Source of the DNA: Puniceibacterium confluentis
GTDB taxonomy: Bacteria > Pseudomonadota > Alphaproteobacteria > Rhodobacterales > Rhodobacteraceae
Direction of reading: 5' to 3'
Length of the DNA: 58,958 nucleotides
Assembly: GCF_007923445.1 (NCBI RefSeq)
Contig: NZ_VOJI01000018.1
Span: forward strand, 1 to 58,958
The notes beneath the pieces were generated by a model. The model had not been told where the DNA came from. It did not search any database and was given only the letters and a program-made list of their open reading frames with translations. Numbering within the stretch: position 1 is the stretch's first letter; every line of letters begins with the position of its first letter. This document shows, in pieces, positions 1 through 7,117 of this stretch. A program made the translations under genes and the position numbers.

Positions 1-81
1 CAACAGCAGGCCGCATGAGGTCAGAAATCAATACACGGATTCTTCCAAAGACTGGAGGAGAGCTGGGTCGCAGGTCACAAT

Positions 82-627
82 CTATGCTGCGCCCTTCCAT
101 GTGTCGGGCGTGACGTAGACGACGCTGTCATCGACGCTGACCATTACCTCGCCGTCCTGGATATTGACCTGGAGCTTCATTGCGCGGTTGGCCAGCTTTG
201 CCAAAGCGGCGGTGTCGGCCTCCGTGAAATTGATGACCTGCAAATTGTCAAAACGGGTGGTGCCGTTCCTGACCTTGTCCCACCACAGTTCGGCAACCCT
301 GCCGCCATAGGGATAGACAATCACCTTTGAAGCTTTGCTGCTGGACTGACGCATGACCTTCTCGCTCGGAAGTCCAAGTGTCACCCATACATCGATCTCG
401 CCGCTCAGGGTTTTCTGCCAGATATCGGGCTCGTCGTCCGTCGACAGTCCTTTGGTCATTTCCAAATGCTCATGGGCGTTCAGGGCAAAGGCGACGACGC
501 GCACCATCAGTCGCTCGGCCGTTTCCGAGGGATGCTTCGCAACGGTCAGTTTGTGAGTCTCGTAATAATGGCGATCCATGTCAGAGATCGACAGCTCGAT
601 TTTATAAATGGTGGCATTCTGCGCCAT
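82..627 (-). CDS. yaeQ: YaeQ family protein
   Basis: The translation follows the YaeQ family closely: an N-terminal ATIYKIELSISDMDRHYYETH, then KHPSETAERLMVR, KGLSTDDEPDIWQK and VIVYPYGGRVAELWW. The family is a compact single domain of about 180 residues related to PD-(D/E)XK nuclease folds; its cellular role is not settled. The first ATG, at 627, gives 181 residues and the usual MA-N-ATIYK start. A TTG four codons upstream (639) is possible but less likely. The gene stands alone, with no recognised partner upstream and the window edge downstream. Confidence 0.9.
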   Translation of the reverse strand: MAQNATIYKIELSISDMDRHYYETHKLTVAKHPSETAERLMVRVVAFALNAHEHLEMTKGLSTDDEPDIWQKTLSGEIDVWVTLGLPSEKVMRQSSSKASKVIVYPYGGRVAELWWDKVRNGTTRFDNLQVINFTEADTAALAKLANRAMKLQVNIQDGEVMVSVDDSVVYVTPDTWKGAA

Positions 628-954
628 GTTCTGTCCCAATCCTTCGAGGATCGGATTGCCTACCGCGTCCGGTGATCCTTGGGAAGCAAATACAGGGCCG
701 CAAACAACCAGGCGGCGACAATACGCATCAAGATGGAGGGTCTAATGCCTGCGCTGAGCGGTAGCCGTTCCCGCGCGTTGACCGCCGTCGGCCCGGTGCG
801 GAGTTCCAGGTAGCGGTTCGTGCCGTTGTGCGGCTTCACCGAACCGGCCGTTCGTGCATCGCGCAACGTTTTCGACAGGTAAAGGTCGCTAGAGCGGACA
901 GAGCGGACTTTTGAACGTGCCGTCCCAAGGTCCGCTTTGGCTACAACTCCTGCT
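628..954. other. Intergenic region without a convincing gene
   Basis: No reading frame here looks like protein. The stretch contains several GCCGTTC-type words and, near 844-868, the sequence ccggccgttcgtgcatcgcg. Similar words occur in the gap at 1838-2125 and in the insertion inside the IS transposase near 17731-17760. It may be decayed dispersed-repeat DNA. Confidence 0.4.
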
Positions 955-1455
955 TTAGCTCAGTTTCGCAAGCAGCTTGTCGAGACTGGAGAGGGTGGCT
1001 TTCATGCCCTCCTTCATGCCCATGTCGATCACCTGTTGCAGCGCTTCGGGCGTCTCGTAGGTCGAGATGATCTGGACGAGCGTGCGCGGGGATGCGTCCT
1101 CGAACGTCACGTCCCAGATTGACACGGGCATGTCGCGATTGATGCTGCCGTCCGCGTCACTGAAGGCGTCTTGCGCGCGATAGCCGTCCTTCGGCGTAAT
1201 GCTCTTATAGTCAAAGCGAACCCAGTGTTCATTTCCGTCAGGATCGACCATGGCGAAATGCCAATGCCCACCTTCCTCAAATGCCATGGATTTGGTTTTG
1301 GCCGTGAAAGGTTCGGGAGCGAACCACTGGTCCAGCAGTTCCGCCTTGGTATAGCAGTCCCAGACCAAATCCTTGGATGCGTCAAACTCGCGCCGGATGG
1401 TAAGTCGATTGCTCTGCATGTCCGCCTGAAAGCTGAAGTGGAGATCGGGTTTCAT
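955..1455 (-). CDS. SRPBCC/AHSA1 domain protein
   Basis: This 166-residue protein is an activator-of-Hsp90-ATPase homologue (AHSA1) type START-like domain. Typical motifs are IRREFDASKDLVWDCYTKAE near residues 20-40, then DQWFAPEPF, and the C-terminal helix ALQQVIDMGMKEGMKATLSSLDKLL. The ATG at 1455 overlaps the stop of the upstream ArsR gene by 4 nt (ATGA), so the two are probably translationally coupled. Pairs of ArsR repressor and SRPBCC protein are common in bacteria; the ligand bound in the SRPBCC pocket is unknown. A longer in-frame start at 1539 would lie inside the ArsR gene and is rejected. Confidence 0.88.
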   Translation of the reverse strand: MKPDLHFSFQADMQSNRLTIRREFDASKDLVWDCYTKAELLDQWFAPEPFTAKTKSMAFEEGGHWHFAMVDPDGNEHWVRFDYKSITPKDGYRAQDAFSDADGSINRDMPVSIWDVTFEDASPRTLVQIISTYETPEALQQVIDMGMKEGMKATLSSLDKLLAKLS

Positions 1456-1790
1456 TTGTCTTTTTCCTTTAGTTGTTTGAGCAGTTGATCGAGTTTCCGG
1501 TAGCGCGAAGCCCATTGCTGGCGCTGTTCCTTGAGCCATTCCTCGACAGCCGCATATGTTTCTGGATTGAGTTCACAGGTTCTGACGCGGCCTACCTTTT
1601 CGGTGGTGATCAGGCCCGCGTTCTCCAGCGTGCGGATGTGTTTCATGAACGGTGGCAGTGCCATATCGAAGGGCGCGGCCAGATCGCTGACCGAGGCCGG
1701 GCCATCGCCCAGCCGTCGCAAGACCGCCCTGCGGGTGCTGTCCGCGAAAGCAAGGAAGATGGTATCGAGTTCGGCGCCATTCTTATCCAT
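1452..1790 (-). CDS. ArsR-family winged-helix transcriptional regulator
   Basis: This is a small one-domain regulator of 112 residues. The region AFADSTRRAVLRRLGDG-SVSDLA-PFDMALPPFMKHIRTLENAGLI (about residues 13-60) is the ArsR winged helix with its recognition helix. There are no cysteine metal-binding motifs, which fits the subgroup that lies beside SRPBCC genes rather than metal sensors. The start ATG at 1790 lies only 7 nt from a good -10 hexamer, so the transcript is probably leaderless. It probably represses its own operon. Confidence 0.9.
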   Translation of the reverse strand: MDKNGAELDTIFLAFADSTRRAVLRRLGDGPASVSDLAAPFDMALPPFMKHIRTLENAGLITTEKVGRVRTCELNPETYAAVEEWLKEQRQQWASRYRKLDQLLKQLKEKDK

Positions 1791-1792
1791 AA

Positions 1793-1837
1793 GGGTAAGT
1801 ATAGGCCGAGTCGTTAGTTACCTCAAGGGGTAAGTGT
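1793..1837. repeat. Direct repeats flanking the arsR promoter (candidate operator)
   Basis: Two copies of gggtaagt(a/g)t lie at 1793-1802 and 1828-1837. They are 35 bp apart and sit on either side of the -35/-10 elements. This arrangement suits a self-repressing regulator that binds across the promoter. Binding by the neighbouring ArsR protein is an inference. Confidence 0.4.
1798..1826 (-). promoter_or_regulatory. Sigma70-type promoter of the arsR-AHSA1 operon, probably leaderless
   Basis: On the minus strand TTGAGG (1826-1821) and TATACT (1803-1798) are separated by exactly 17 nt. Only 7 nt lie between the -10 box and the ATG at 1790, so the expected start of transcription falls at or next to the start codon. 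No Shine-Dalgarno sequence precedes that ATG. Confidence 0.6.
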
Positions 1838-2125
1838 CTTCTTGGAGTTGTAAGGAGGCGATACCGGCCATTCATGTCCGCCGCAGCATCTGCCGCTTGG
1901 GGCTCGAAGCTGCCGTTCACTGCGATCTGCATAGAGGTCCGGCATGGGCCGTTCGCTTCCTTCAGCACCAAGGCTGCCAAGCGGATCCAAAGAGGGTAGG
2001 CCGTTGTATTGCAATAAAGAACGCTCTTGCAAGTGGTGAGCCAGTTTCGAACCTCATGCAGACCGTTTCGCGAAGACCGTAGAAATACGGATTGGTGATC
2101 GCTCTTGCATCTGCGATGAAAATGC
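1838..2125. other. Intergenic region upstream of the sensor kinase
   Basis: No credible gene is present. The left part has degenerate words such as ccggccattcatg and ggccgttcgc, like those in the 628-954 gap. The right part holds the CCGTA-N4-TACGG palindrome described separately and presumably the promoter of the sensor kinase. Confidence 0.4.
2077..2090. promoter_or_regulatory. Palindrome upstream of the sensor kinase operon
   Basis: CCGTAGAAATACGG is a perfect inverted repeat with 5-bp arms and a 4-bp centre, 35 bp before the kinase start codon. A near-identical copy (13 of 14 bases) lies before the HbpS-like gene at 4240-4253. It is a candidate site for the response regulator encoded between them. 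Confidence 0.5.
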
Positions 2126-3640
2126 ATGGCGTCTTCAAGATCACATGACATCTGGCAGTACCTGGGAATATGGGTTCTTGCCATTGCATTTTCGCTGGGT
2201 GTGTTGGCATTTATTGAACGCCAGAGTTTGGTGCGCGAGCTCACCACCAAAAGCGCCACGCTCCACCGCCTGGCGTCTCAACGTGCGGATCAGCATGATG
2301 CCCACCTGACGTCATTGTCCGCCATATTCCTGGCCGGTGGCGTCGCGCGTCAGGATCTTTTTTTGGACGTGGGCGCAACGATCATGCGGTTTTATCCGCG
2401 CATTGCCTCCGTGAACGTGATCCCGTTTGATCCCTCGGATCCAGTCATTCCATTGAAGCCGGGCCTTGCAGGTGAGGATACAGCATCGGTGGTCGAGATG
2501 GCCCGCAGCTCGACCGGCGCACTGCAGGTGAAACAGCTGCAGGCCCGGCCTGACCACTATATGGTCGTCAAGCGCACGCCCAATACCGATGCGGCACAGC
2601 ATGGACTGGTGCTGGTCATTGATGCGCGGGCGCTTTTGGCGACCGAAGATCCTTTTTGGCAGAAGCCATCTGTTTCCCTGCGGTTGCTGACGCCAGACGG
2701 TCAGGCTGCGCTGGTGGGGCAGCCTGCGCAAGAAGCAGCGGGGTTTTCGAAGCCTTTGGGGAGCGAGTCGCAACCCTTCATACTGCAAACCGCACTTGCC
2801 ATTCGTTTTGCAGACGTGCTGCCGCTGGAAAAAGCGCTGACTGCAGTCATGCTGGTATCCGCTCTGCTTTCTCTGACTGCCCTCGGATTGCACCAACGCG
2901 CGCGCACCGAAGAGGCCGAAAACCGGGCCAGGCTGAGCGCACAGGAAACCAGATTGGCGCATGCCTCACGCGTCAATGCGATGGGTGAGATGGCCAGCGG
3001 CATGGCACATGAATTGGCGCAACCGTTGACCGCGATCCTCAGCCAAGCGCAGGCCGGTCGGCACTTGTTGCGCCGCGGGGATGCTGACCGTCTGGGCGCA
3101 GTGCTGAATGACACCGTCGCGCAGGCGCAGCGGGCGGCGGACATCCTCGAGCGTCTGCGGCGCTGGAGCAAACCAAACCGCGCCCAATCGAAACCCTGCG
3201 CCCTTCATGAGGCCGCTCGATCGGTGCAGCGCCTGCTGGCACTGGAGGCAAAGAGCCGAGACGCTACGATTGTGCTGTCGCTTCACGAGGCACCGCTTCT
3301 CGTCGATGCGGACCCGGTCGAGCTGGAGCAGATCATTTTCAACCTGGTCCGAAATGCTCTTGATGCCTCGGACGGGGCAAAGGTCACGATCCGGACCGCT
3401 GCCGACGCGGGGTTGGCCATCTTGGATGTCACCGACAACGGGCCGGGCGTCCCCGAGCAGATTAGGCCGCGTCTTTTTGAGCCATTTGTCACCGGCAAAC
3501 CGGATGGCACGGGGCTTGGGTTGGCTCTGTGCCAACGCCTGGCCGAGCAGATGGGGGGGGAAATAGTGTACCTGTCCGATGCCGCCCAGACCACCTTTCG
3601 CTTGTCCTTGCCGCTTTCAGCCCCGACGGTGGCAGCATGA
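2126..3640 (+). CDS. Membrane-bound sensor histidine kinase
   Basis: This 504-residue kinase has a membrane segment at about 11-30, a periplasmic sensor region at 31-235 that loosely resembles a CHASE-type domain, and a second membrane segment at about 237-255. The cytoplasmic part has a HisKA helix with GEMASGMAHELAQPLTAI (phosphoacceptor His295), N box NLVRNALDA (406-414), G1 DNGPGV (437-442) and G2 GTGLGLAL (461-468). The HELAQPLTA form is typical of kinases paired with FixJ-type regulators. Its stop overlaps the next start (ATGA). No strong ribosome site precedes the ATG at 2126. The signal it senses is unknown; the secreted haem-binding-type protein downstream is a possible partner. Confidence 0.9.
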   Translation: MASSRSHDIWQYLGIWVLAIAFSLGVLAFIERQSLVRELTTKSATLHRLASQRADQHDAHLTSLSAIFLAGGVARQDLFLDVGATIMRFYPRIASVNVIPFDPSDPVIPLKPGLAGEDTASVVEMARSSTGALQVKQLQARPDHYMVVKRTPNTDAAQHGLVLVIDARALLATEDPFWQKPSVSLRLLTPDGQAALVGQPAQEAAGFSKPLGSESQPFILQTALAIRFADVLPLEKALTAVMLVSALLSLTALGLHQRARTEEAENRARLSAQETRLAHASRVNAMGEMASGMAHELAQPLTAILSQAQAGRHLLRRGDADRLGAVLNDTVAQAQRAADILERLRRWSKPNRAQSKPCALHEAARSVQRLLALEAKSRDATIVLSLHEAPLLVDADPVELEQIIFNLVRNALDASDGAKVTIRTAADAGLAILDVTDNGPGVPEQIRPRLFEPFVTGKPDGTGLGLALCQRLAEQMGGEIVYLSDAAQTTFRLSLPLSAPTVAA

Positions 3641-4245
3641 ATAATTACGTCTATTTGGTCGATGATGACGAGGCCGTGCGCAGCGCCCTGACGCTTTTGC
3701 TCGAGACTGTGGGACTGACTGTGCGCAGCTTTGCCTCTCCTGACGCTTTCCTGAGCCAAGCCGCGACACTGTCGCCAGGGTGTTTGATCCTGGATATTCG
3801 CATGCCCGCAATCTCGGGTCTGAAACTGCAAGAAAAACTGAACCTGGAAGGGATGATGTGGCCCACTGTCATCATCAGCGGCCATGGTGATATCGAAGCG
3901 TGCAGACGGGCATTTCGCAACGGTGCGATTGATTTCCTCAGCAAGCCCGTTGACGAACATGATTTGATAGACGCGATCCAGAAGGGCCACGCAGAGCTGG
4001 AAAGGCGCGAGCAGGCCTCAGCTGAACGCGCCGAAGCCGTTGCCTTGGTTCAACACCTTTCAATGCGTGAACAAGAAGTCCTTGGGATGATCGCGAAAGG
4101 TCTGACCACAAAACAGATCGCAGATGCGCTCGGCCTGTCCCCGCGTACGGTTGAGAGCCACCGGGCAGCGATTGCCGTCAAGGCGGGCACGTCTTCGGCG
4201 GCCGAGTTGACGCGATACTGGCTGGAGGCACAGGCCGACCCGTAG
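3637..4245 (+). CDS. FixJ/NarL-type two-component response regulator
   Basis: The 202-residue protein has an N-terminal receiver with the acidic triad DDD (9-11), phosphoacceptor Asp53 in LILDIRMP, Ser81 in IISGHGD and Lys103 in LSKP. A C-terminal LuxR-type helix-turn-helix covers about 134-180 (LSMREQEVLGMIAKGLTTKQ, SPRTVESHR). The ATG at 3637 overlaps the kinase stop by 4 nt, so the two genes form a cognate pair. A longer frame open from 3529 lies inside the kinase gene and is rejected. Likely targets are its own operon and the downstream HbpS-like gene. Confidence 0.92.
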   Translation: MNNYVYLVDDDEAVRSALTLLLETVGLTVRSFASPDAFLSQAATLSPGCLILDIRMPAISGLKLQEKLNLEGMMWPTVIISGHGDIEACRRAFRNGAIDFLSKPVDEHDLIDAIQKGHAELERREQASAERAEAVALVQHLSMREQEVLGMIAKGLTTKQIADALGLSPRTVESHRAAIAVKAGTSSAAELTRYWLEAQADP

Positions 4246-4253
4246 AACTACGG
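4240..4253. promoter_or_regulatory. Second copy of the CCGTA-N4-TACGG palindrome, upstream of the HbpS-like gene
   Basis: CCGTAGAACTACGG overlaps the stop codon of the response regulator gene and lies 83 bp before the HbpS-like start. It differs from the copy at 2077-2090 in one base of the spacer. The shared site suggests co-regulation of the two transcription units. Confidence 0.5.
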
Positions 4254-4336
4254 ATATACCTGCGAAGGCTACGAATGTTGCGATCTGCTGCCTGGGATTA
4301 GAACCGGAGTACCAGTTCAACAAAAGGAACCTTCCG

Positions 4337-4819
4337 ATGATCCGTTCACTCACCCTCGCAGCCACGCTTCTGGTCCCCGTCTCGACGTTCGCCCAGGACT
4401 TGCCATCGGCCCCCTATCTTCCGCTCAATATGGCGACACAAGCAGCCCAAGCCGCAGTCGATGCCTGCGCTGCCGAGGGCCACAACGTCAGCGTCGCGAT
4501 TGTCGCACGCAGCGGCGTGACCAAAACGATCCTGCGCGCTGACAATGCAGGCCCACACACCGTTGGTTCGAGCACCGGCAAAGCCTTTACGTCTGCCAGC
4601 ATGGGCCGCGACACTGCCGGTTTGGCCGGCTTCATCGGTGCAAACCCTGAAAACGGTGGCCTGCGCGACATGGACAGTCGTCTGGTCATCCAGGCGGGCG
4701 GTCTGCCGATCAAGATTGGCGGCGCGTTGGTTGGCGGCATCGGTGTCGGCGGCGCACCATCTGGTGCCATTGACGAGACATGCGCGCGCGCCGGTCTTGA
4801 CGTTATCGGCGCTGAATAA
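4337..4819 (+). CDS. Secreted GlcG/HbpS-family haem-binding-type protein
   Basis: The product has 160 residues. A signal peptide (hydrophobic core LTLAATLLVPVSTFA, cleavage near residue 19) precedes a GlcG/HbpS (DUF336) domain with the usual ACAAEGHNVSVAIVARSG, a TIGSSTGKAFT-like segment (VGSSTGKAFTSASMGR), and RLVIQAGGLPIKIGGALVGGIGVGGAPSGAIDETCARAGL near the C-terminus. Family members such as Streptomyces HbpS bind or degrade haem, and HbpS acts outside the cell on a sensor kinase. A good AAGGA ribosome site precedes the ATG. The position just downstream of a kinase/regulator pair is notable. Confidence 0.87.
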   Translation: MIRSLTLAATLLVPVSTFAQDLPSAPYLPLNMATQAAQAAVDACAAEGHNVSVAIVARSGVTKTILRADNAGPHTVGSSTGKAFTSASMGRDTAGLAGFIGANPENGGLRDMDSRLVIQAGGLPIKIGGALVGGIGVGGAPSGAIDETCARAGLDVIGAE

Positions 4820-4830
4820 GGTAAACATGG

Positions 4831-4851
4831 CCCGCCTTTCAAGGAGGCGGG
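4831..4851 (+). repeat. Hairpin between the HbpS-like and ankyrin genes
   Basis: CCCGCCT and AGGCGGG form a perfect 7-bp stem with a 7-nt loop. No T run follows, so it is not a clear terminator. It could lower read-through or stabilise the mRNA between the two genes. Confidence 0.4.
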
Positions 4852-4876
4852 TCACTGCAATTGAAAGGTGTCCCCA

Positions 4877-5542
4877 ATGCTTCGTTCCCTTATCGCCGCC
4901 GCCGCACTGTCACTGAGTGCCGCCGCTCACGCACAGACCGCACCATCCGCGTCCGACATTGCGTCATACAGCGGCTTGCATCTCGCGGCCCACGAAGGGC
5001 GGGTGGAAGACGTCAATAGTCTGATAGCAGCAGGCGCCGATCTGAATGTCCGAGATCGCGCCGGGCGTACGCCAGCACATATCGCTGCTTTTGCCTCGCA
5101 TGACGACACCCTTGCGGCACTTGCAAAGGGCGGGGCAGACATGAATGCACTCGAAAATCGGGCCTACGACGTTTTGACCATTGCCGCAGTGGCGAATGAT
5201 CCCGAAATGGTGTCTCTTGCCATGGAGTTGGGCAACAAGCCGGACCTCGTTACAAGCGTTTACGACGGCACCGCACTAATCGCTGCTGCGCATCTTGGTC
5301 ACCACGAGGTCGTTGCCCGCCTCGTCGCTGGTGGCGCGCCGCTCGATCACGTCAATAACCTCAAATGGACCGCCCTGATCGAGGCGGTGGTTCTGGGGGA
5401 TGGGGGGCAAGATCACATCAAGACGGTAGAAATACTCGTTAAGGCAGGAGCCGATAAGACCATCCCTGATCGCGACGGGGTCACCCCGCTTCAGCATGCT
5501 ATGGAACGCGGCTATGAAGAGATGGTCATGCTTCTCAAATAA
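4877..5542 (+). CDS. Secreted ankyrin-repeat protein
   Basis: The 221-residue protein starts with a signal peptide (LRSLIAAAALSLSAAAHA) and then has about five ankyrin repeats: GLHLAAHEGRVEDVNSLIAA, GRTPAHIAAFASHDDTLAAL, NRAYDVLTIAAVANDPEMVS, GTALIAAAHLGHHEVVARLV and GVTPLQHAMERGYEEMVMLL. It is therefore a periplasmic protein-interaction module. The ATG at 4877 has a GAAAGG ribosome site; a GTG at 4868 is possible but lies on that site. Periplasmic ankyrin proteins elsewhere (for example AnkB of Pseudomonas) go with catalase and peroxide resistance, which may link it to the haem-binding neighbour. Confidence 0.88.
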   Translation: MLRSLIAAAALSLSAAAHAQTAPSASDIASYSGLHLAAHEGRVEDVNSLIAAGADLNVRDRAGRTPAHIAAFASHDDTLAALAKGGADMNALENRAYDVLTIAAVANDPEMVSLAMELGNKPDLVTSVYDGTALIAAAHLGHHEVVARLVAGGAPLDHVNNLKWTALIEAVVLGDGGQDHIKTVEILVKAGADKTIPDRDGVTPLQHAMERGYEEMVMLLK

Positions 5543-5623
5543 CCATTGGGGCAAAACGAGCCGCTCTGTCCCCGCCATGGCGGCTCGTTGAATCTCGAAC
5601 GACCTTTCCGTCCCTCAATCACC

Positions 5624-7117
5624 TCACCCGACTGCAGGCGCACCACCACGCAGAGGATAACTTGTCGGGAAAATCTCTTCTACCGGCGGGTGAAACAACG
5701 TCCTATCGGGATATTGCGCAACCATCCGATCGAATTGCGTCTGGGCCTGCTGGTGGAATGCAGCCTCATCAACCCCCGGAATTGCGCCGTCACGCATAAC
5801 AAAACGCCCGGCGATCATCACGTCCGAGACATCCCGGCCAGAGCCGTTGAGCAACAAGGTCTGTATCGGGTCAATGCGCTGGCCGATATCCGGAGAATCC
5901 AGTCGGATCACGTTCAAGTCTGCCGCACAGCCGGGCGCCAGCCGCCCCAGGTCCGGCCGATTTAGTGCCGCCGCGCCCCCCAGGGTTGCCGCATCGTAGA
6001 AATCGGCGGCGCTGACGCAGGTCGGATTGCCCTCTGCAATCCGCGCGGTCATCACGCCAAGCGCCATGTTCTGGATCATATCGGCAGGGTGCGTGTCCGT
6101 CCCCATGCCGATGGTCACCCCAAGATCGCGGAAGCGCGCGAAGGAGTGCAGGACTTTGCCGCCGCGTGCCATCACCAATGGGCAATGTGCAAGTGCGGCA
6201 CCGGAATTCATCAGAATGTCATGGTCGGGCGCATCATGGGTGACCCCGTTGATGCCCGAGAGAAACAGCCCGTGCGGCAGGATCGTGGCGGGCGCAAAGA
6301 AGGCGGTATCGCGGAGCAGTTCCAGCGGGCTCTTGCCATGCTGTTGCAGCACCAGATCATATTCCAGTCGCGACTGGCAGCAATGCAGGCGGATCGGCAC
6401 GTCATGTTCCCGGGCGGCGGCACCGCTCCGGCGCAGCAGATCGGGCGTGCAGGTCTCGATCCTGTCTGGGGCCAGCATGGTGCGGATCAACCCGCCGTGG
6501 GTGTCTTCGTGTCGAGCGACAAAGGCTTCGGCTTCTGACAGACCTGCCAGCCCGCGTGGCTCGTCGTAATGAAAACCGACCTGCTGATCTGTATCGACAA
6601 CCAGATTGCCGCTGCGATAGGCGGGGCCGAGGTAGACTCGCAAGCCGAGGTCAGCTGCCGCCTCTGCTGCCGCGTCAAACTCCTCCGCCGTCTCGCCCCA
6701 CGCGCGGTAGAACAGCGAAGCGATGGGCAGGGCGGTGGTGATGCCGTTGCGGATCAATCGGGTGAAGGCATAGCGTTTTTGAAAGGCCAGTTCTTCGGGC
6801 GTATACATCTCGCGCGGACCGGCCTGCATGTAGCTTTGCGGCCAGACCCGGCCCTTCAGTTCGGGCGGATGGTTGTCATAGCCCAATACCGTGGTGTCGA
6901 GGTCGGCCAGCGCGTCAAGGTCGATGAATCCCGGCCCGATCAGCGCCTCGCCGAAGTCTATCGTTTCTGCCACGTCGCCGTCGAAGTCATGACCGACGAA
7001 CAGCACTTTCTCGCCTTCAACGACAACAGTGCCGTTGCGATAAAGGCAGTGCCTGCCCTCCGCATGGCCGACCACCCAAGCCGCCTTCAGGGCGGTACGC
7101 TTCATGCTGTTTGCCAT
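5624..7117 (-). CDS. Chlorohydrolase-like amidohydrolase-superfamily protein lacking the HxH motif
   Basis: The protein (497 residues) has the amidohydrolase superfamily layout (GPGFID early, PVxIRLHCCQ near the middle, TILPHGLFLSG, GVTIGMGTDTHPAD late, and a C-terminal CAADLNVIRLD strand). Where the family normally has the metal-binding HxH it reads GPGFIDLDALAD (residues 61-72). Later ligand positions (His in RLHCC, His in LPHG, Asp in GTDTH) are kept. It may use a different metal site or have a non-hydrolytic role. It is the last gene of the leftward cluster, overlapping the CodA-like gene by 16 nt; GGGGAGA lies before the ATG at 7117. The substrate is unknown. Confidence 0.82.
   Translation of the reverse strand: MANSMKRTALKAAWVVGHAEGRHCLYRNGTVVVEGEKVLFVGHDFDGDVAETIDFGEALIGPGFIDLDALADLDTTVLGYDNHPPELKGRVWPQSYMQAGPREMYTPEELAFQKRYAFTRLIRNGITTALPIASLFYRAWGETAEEFDAAAEAAADLGLRVYLGPAYRSGNLVVDTDQQVGFHYDEPRGLAGLSEAEAFVARHEDTHGGLIRTMLAPDRIETCTPDLLRRSGAAAREHDVPIRLHCCQSRLEYDLVLQQHGKSPLELLRDTAFFAPATILPHGLFLSGINGVTHDAPDHDILMNSGAALAHCPLVMARGGKVLHSFARFRDLGVTIGMGTDTHPADMIQNMALGVMTARIAEGNPTCVSAADFYDAATLGGAAALNRPDLGRLAPGCAADLNVIRLDSPDIGQRIDPIQTLLLNGSGRDVSDVMIAGRFVMRDGAIPGVDEAAFHQQAQTQFDRMVAQYPDRTLFHPPVEEIFPTSYPLRGGAPAVG

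Noticed and set aside
1783-2259. A 158-codon minus-strand frame before the sensor kinase
   Set aside because: It overlaps the start of both neighbouring genes, and its sequence looks like translated non-coding repeat DNA.
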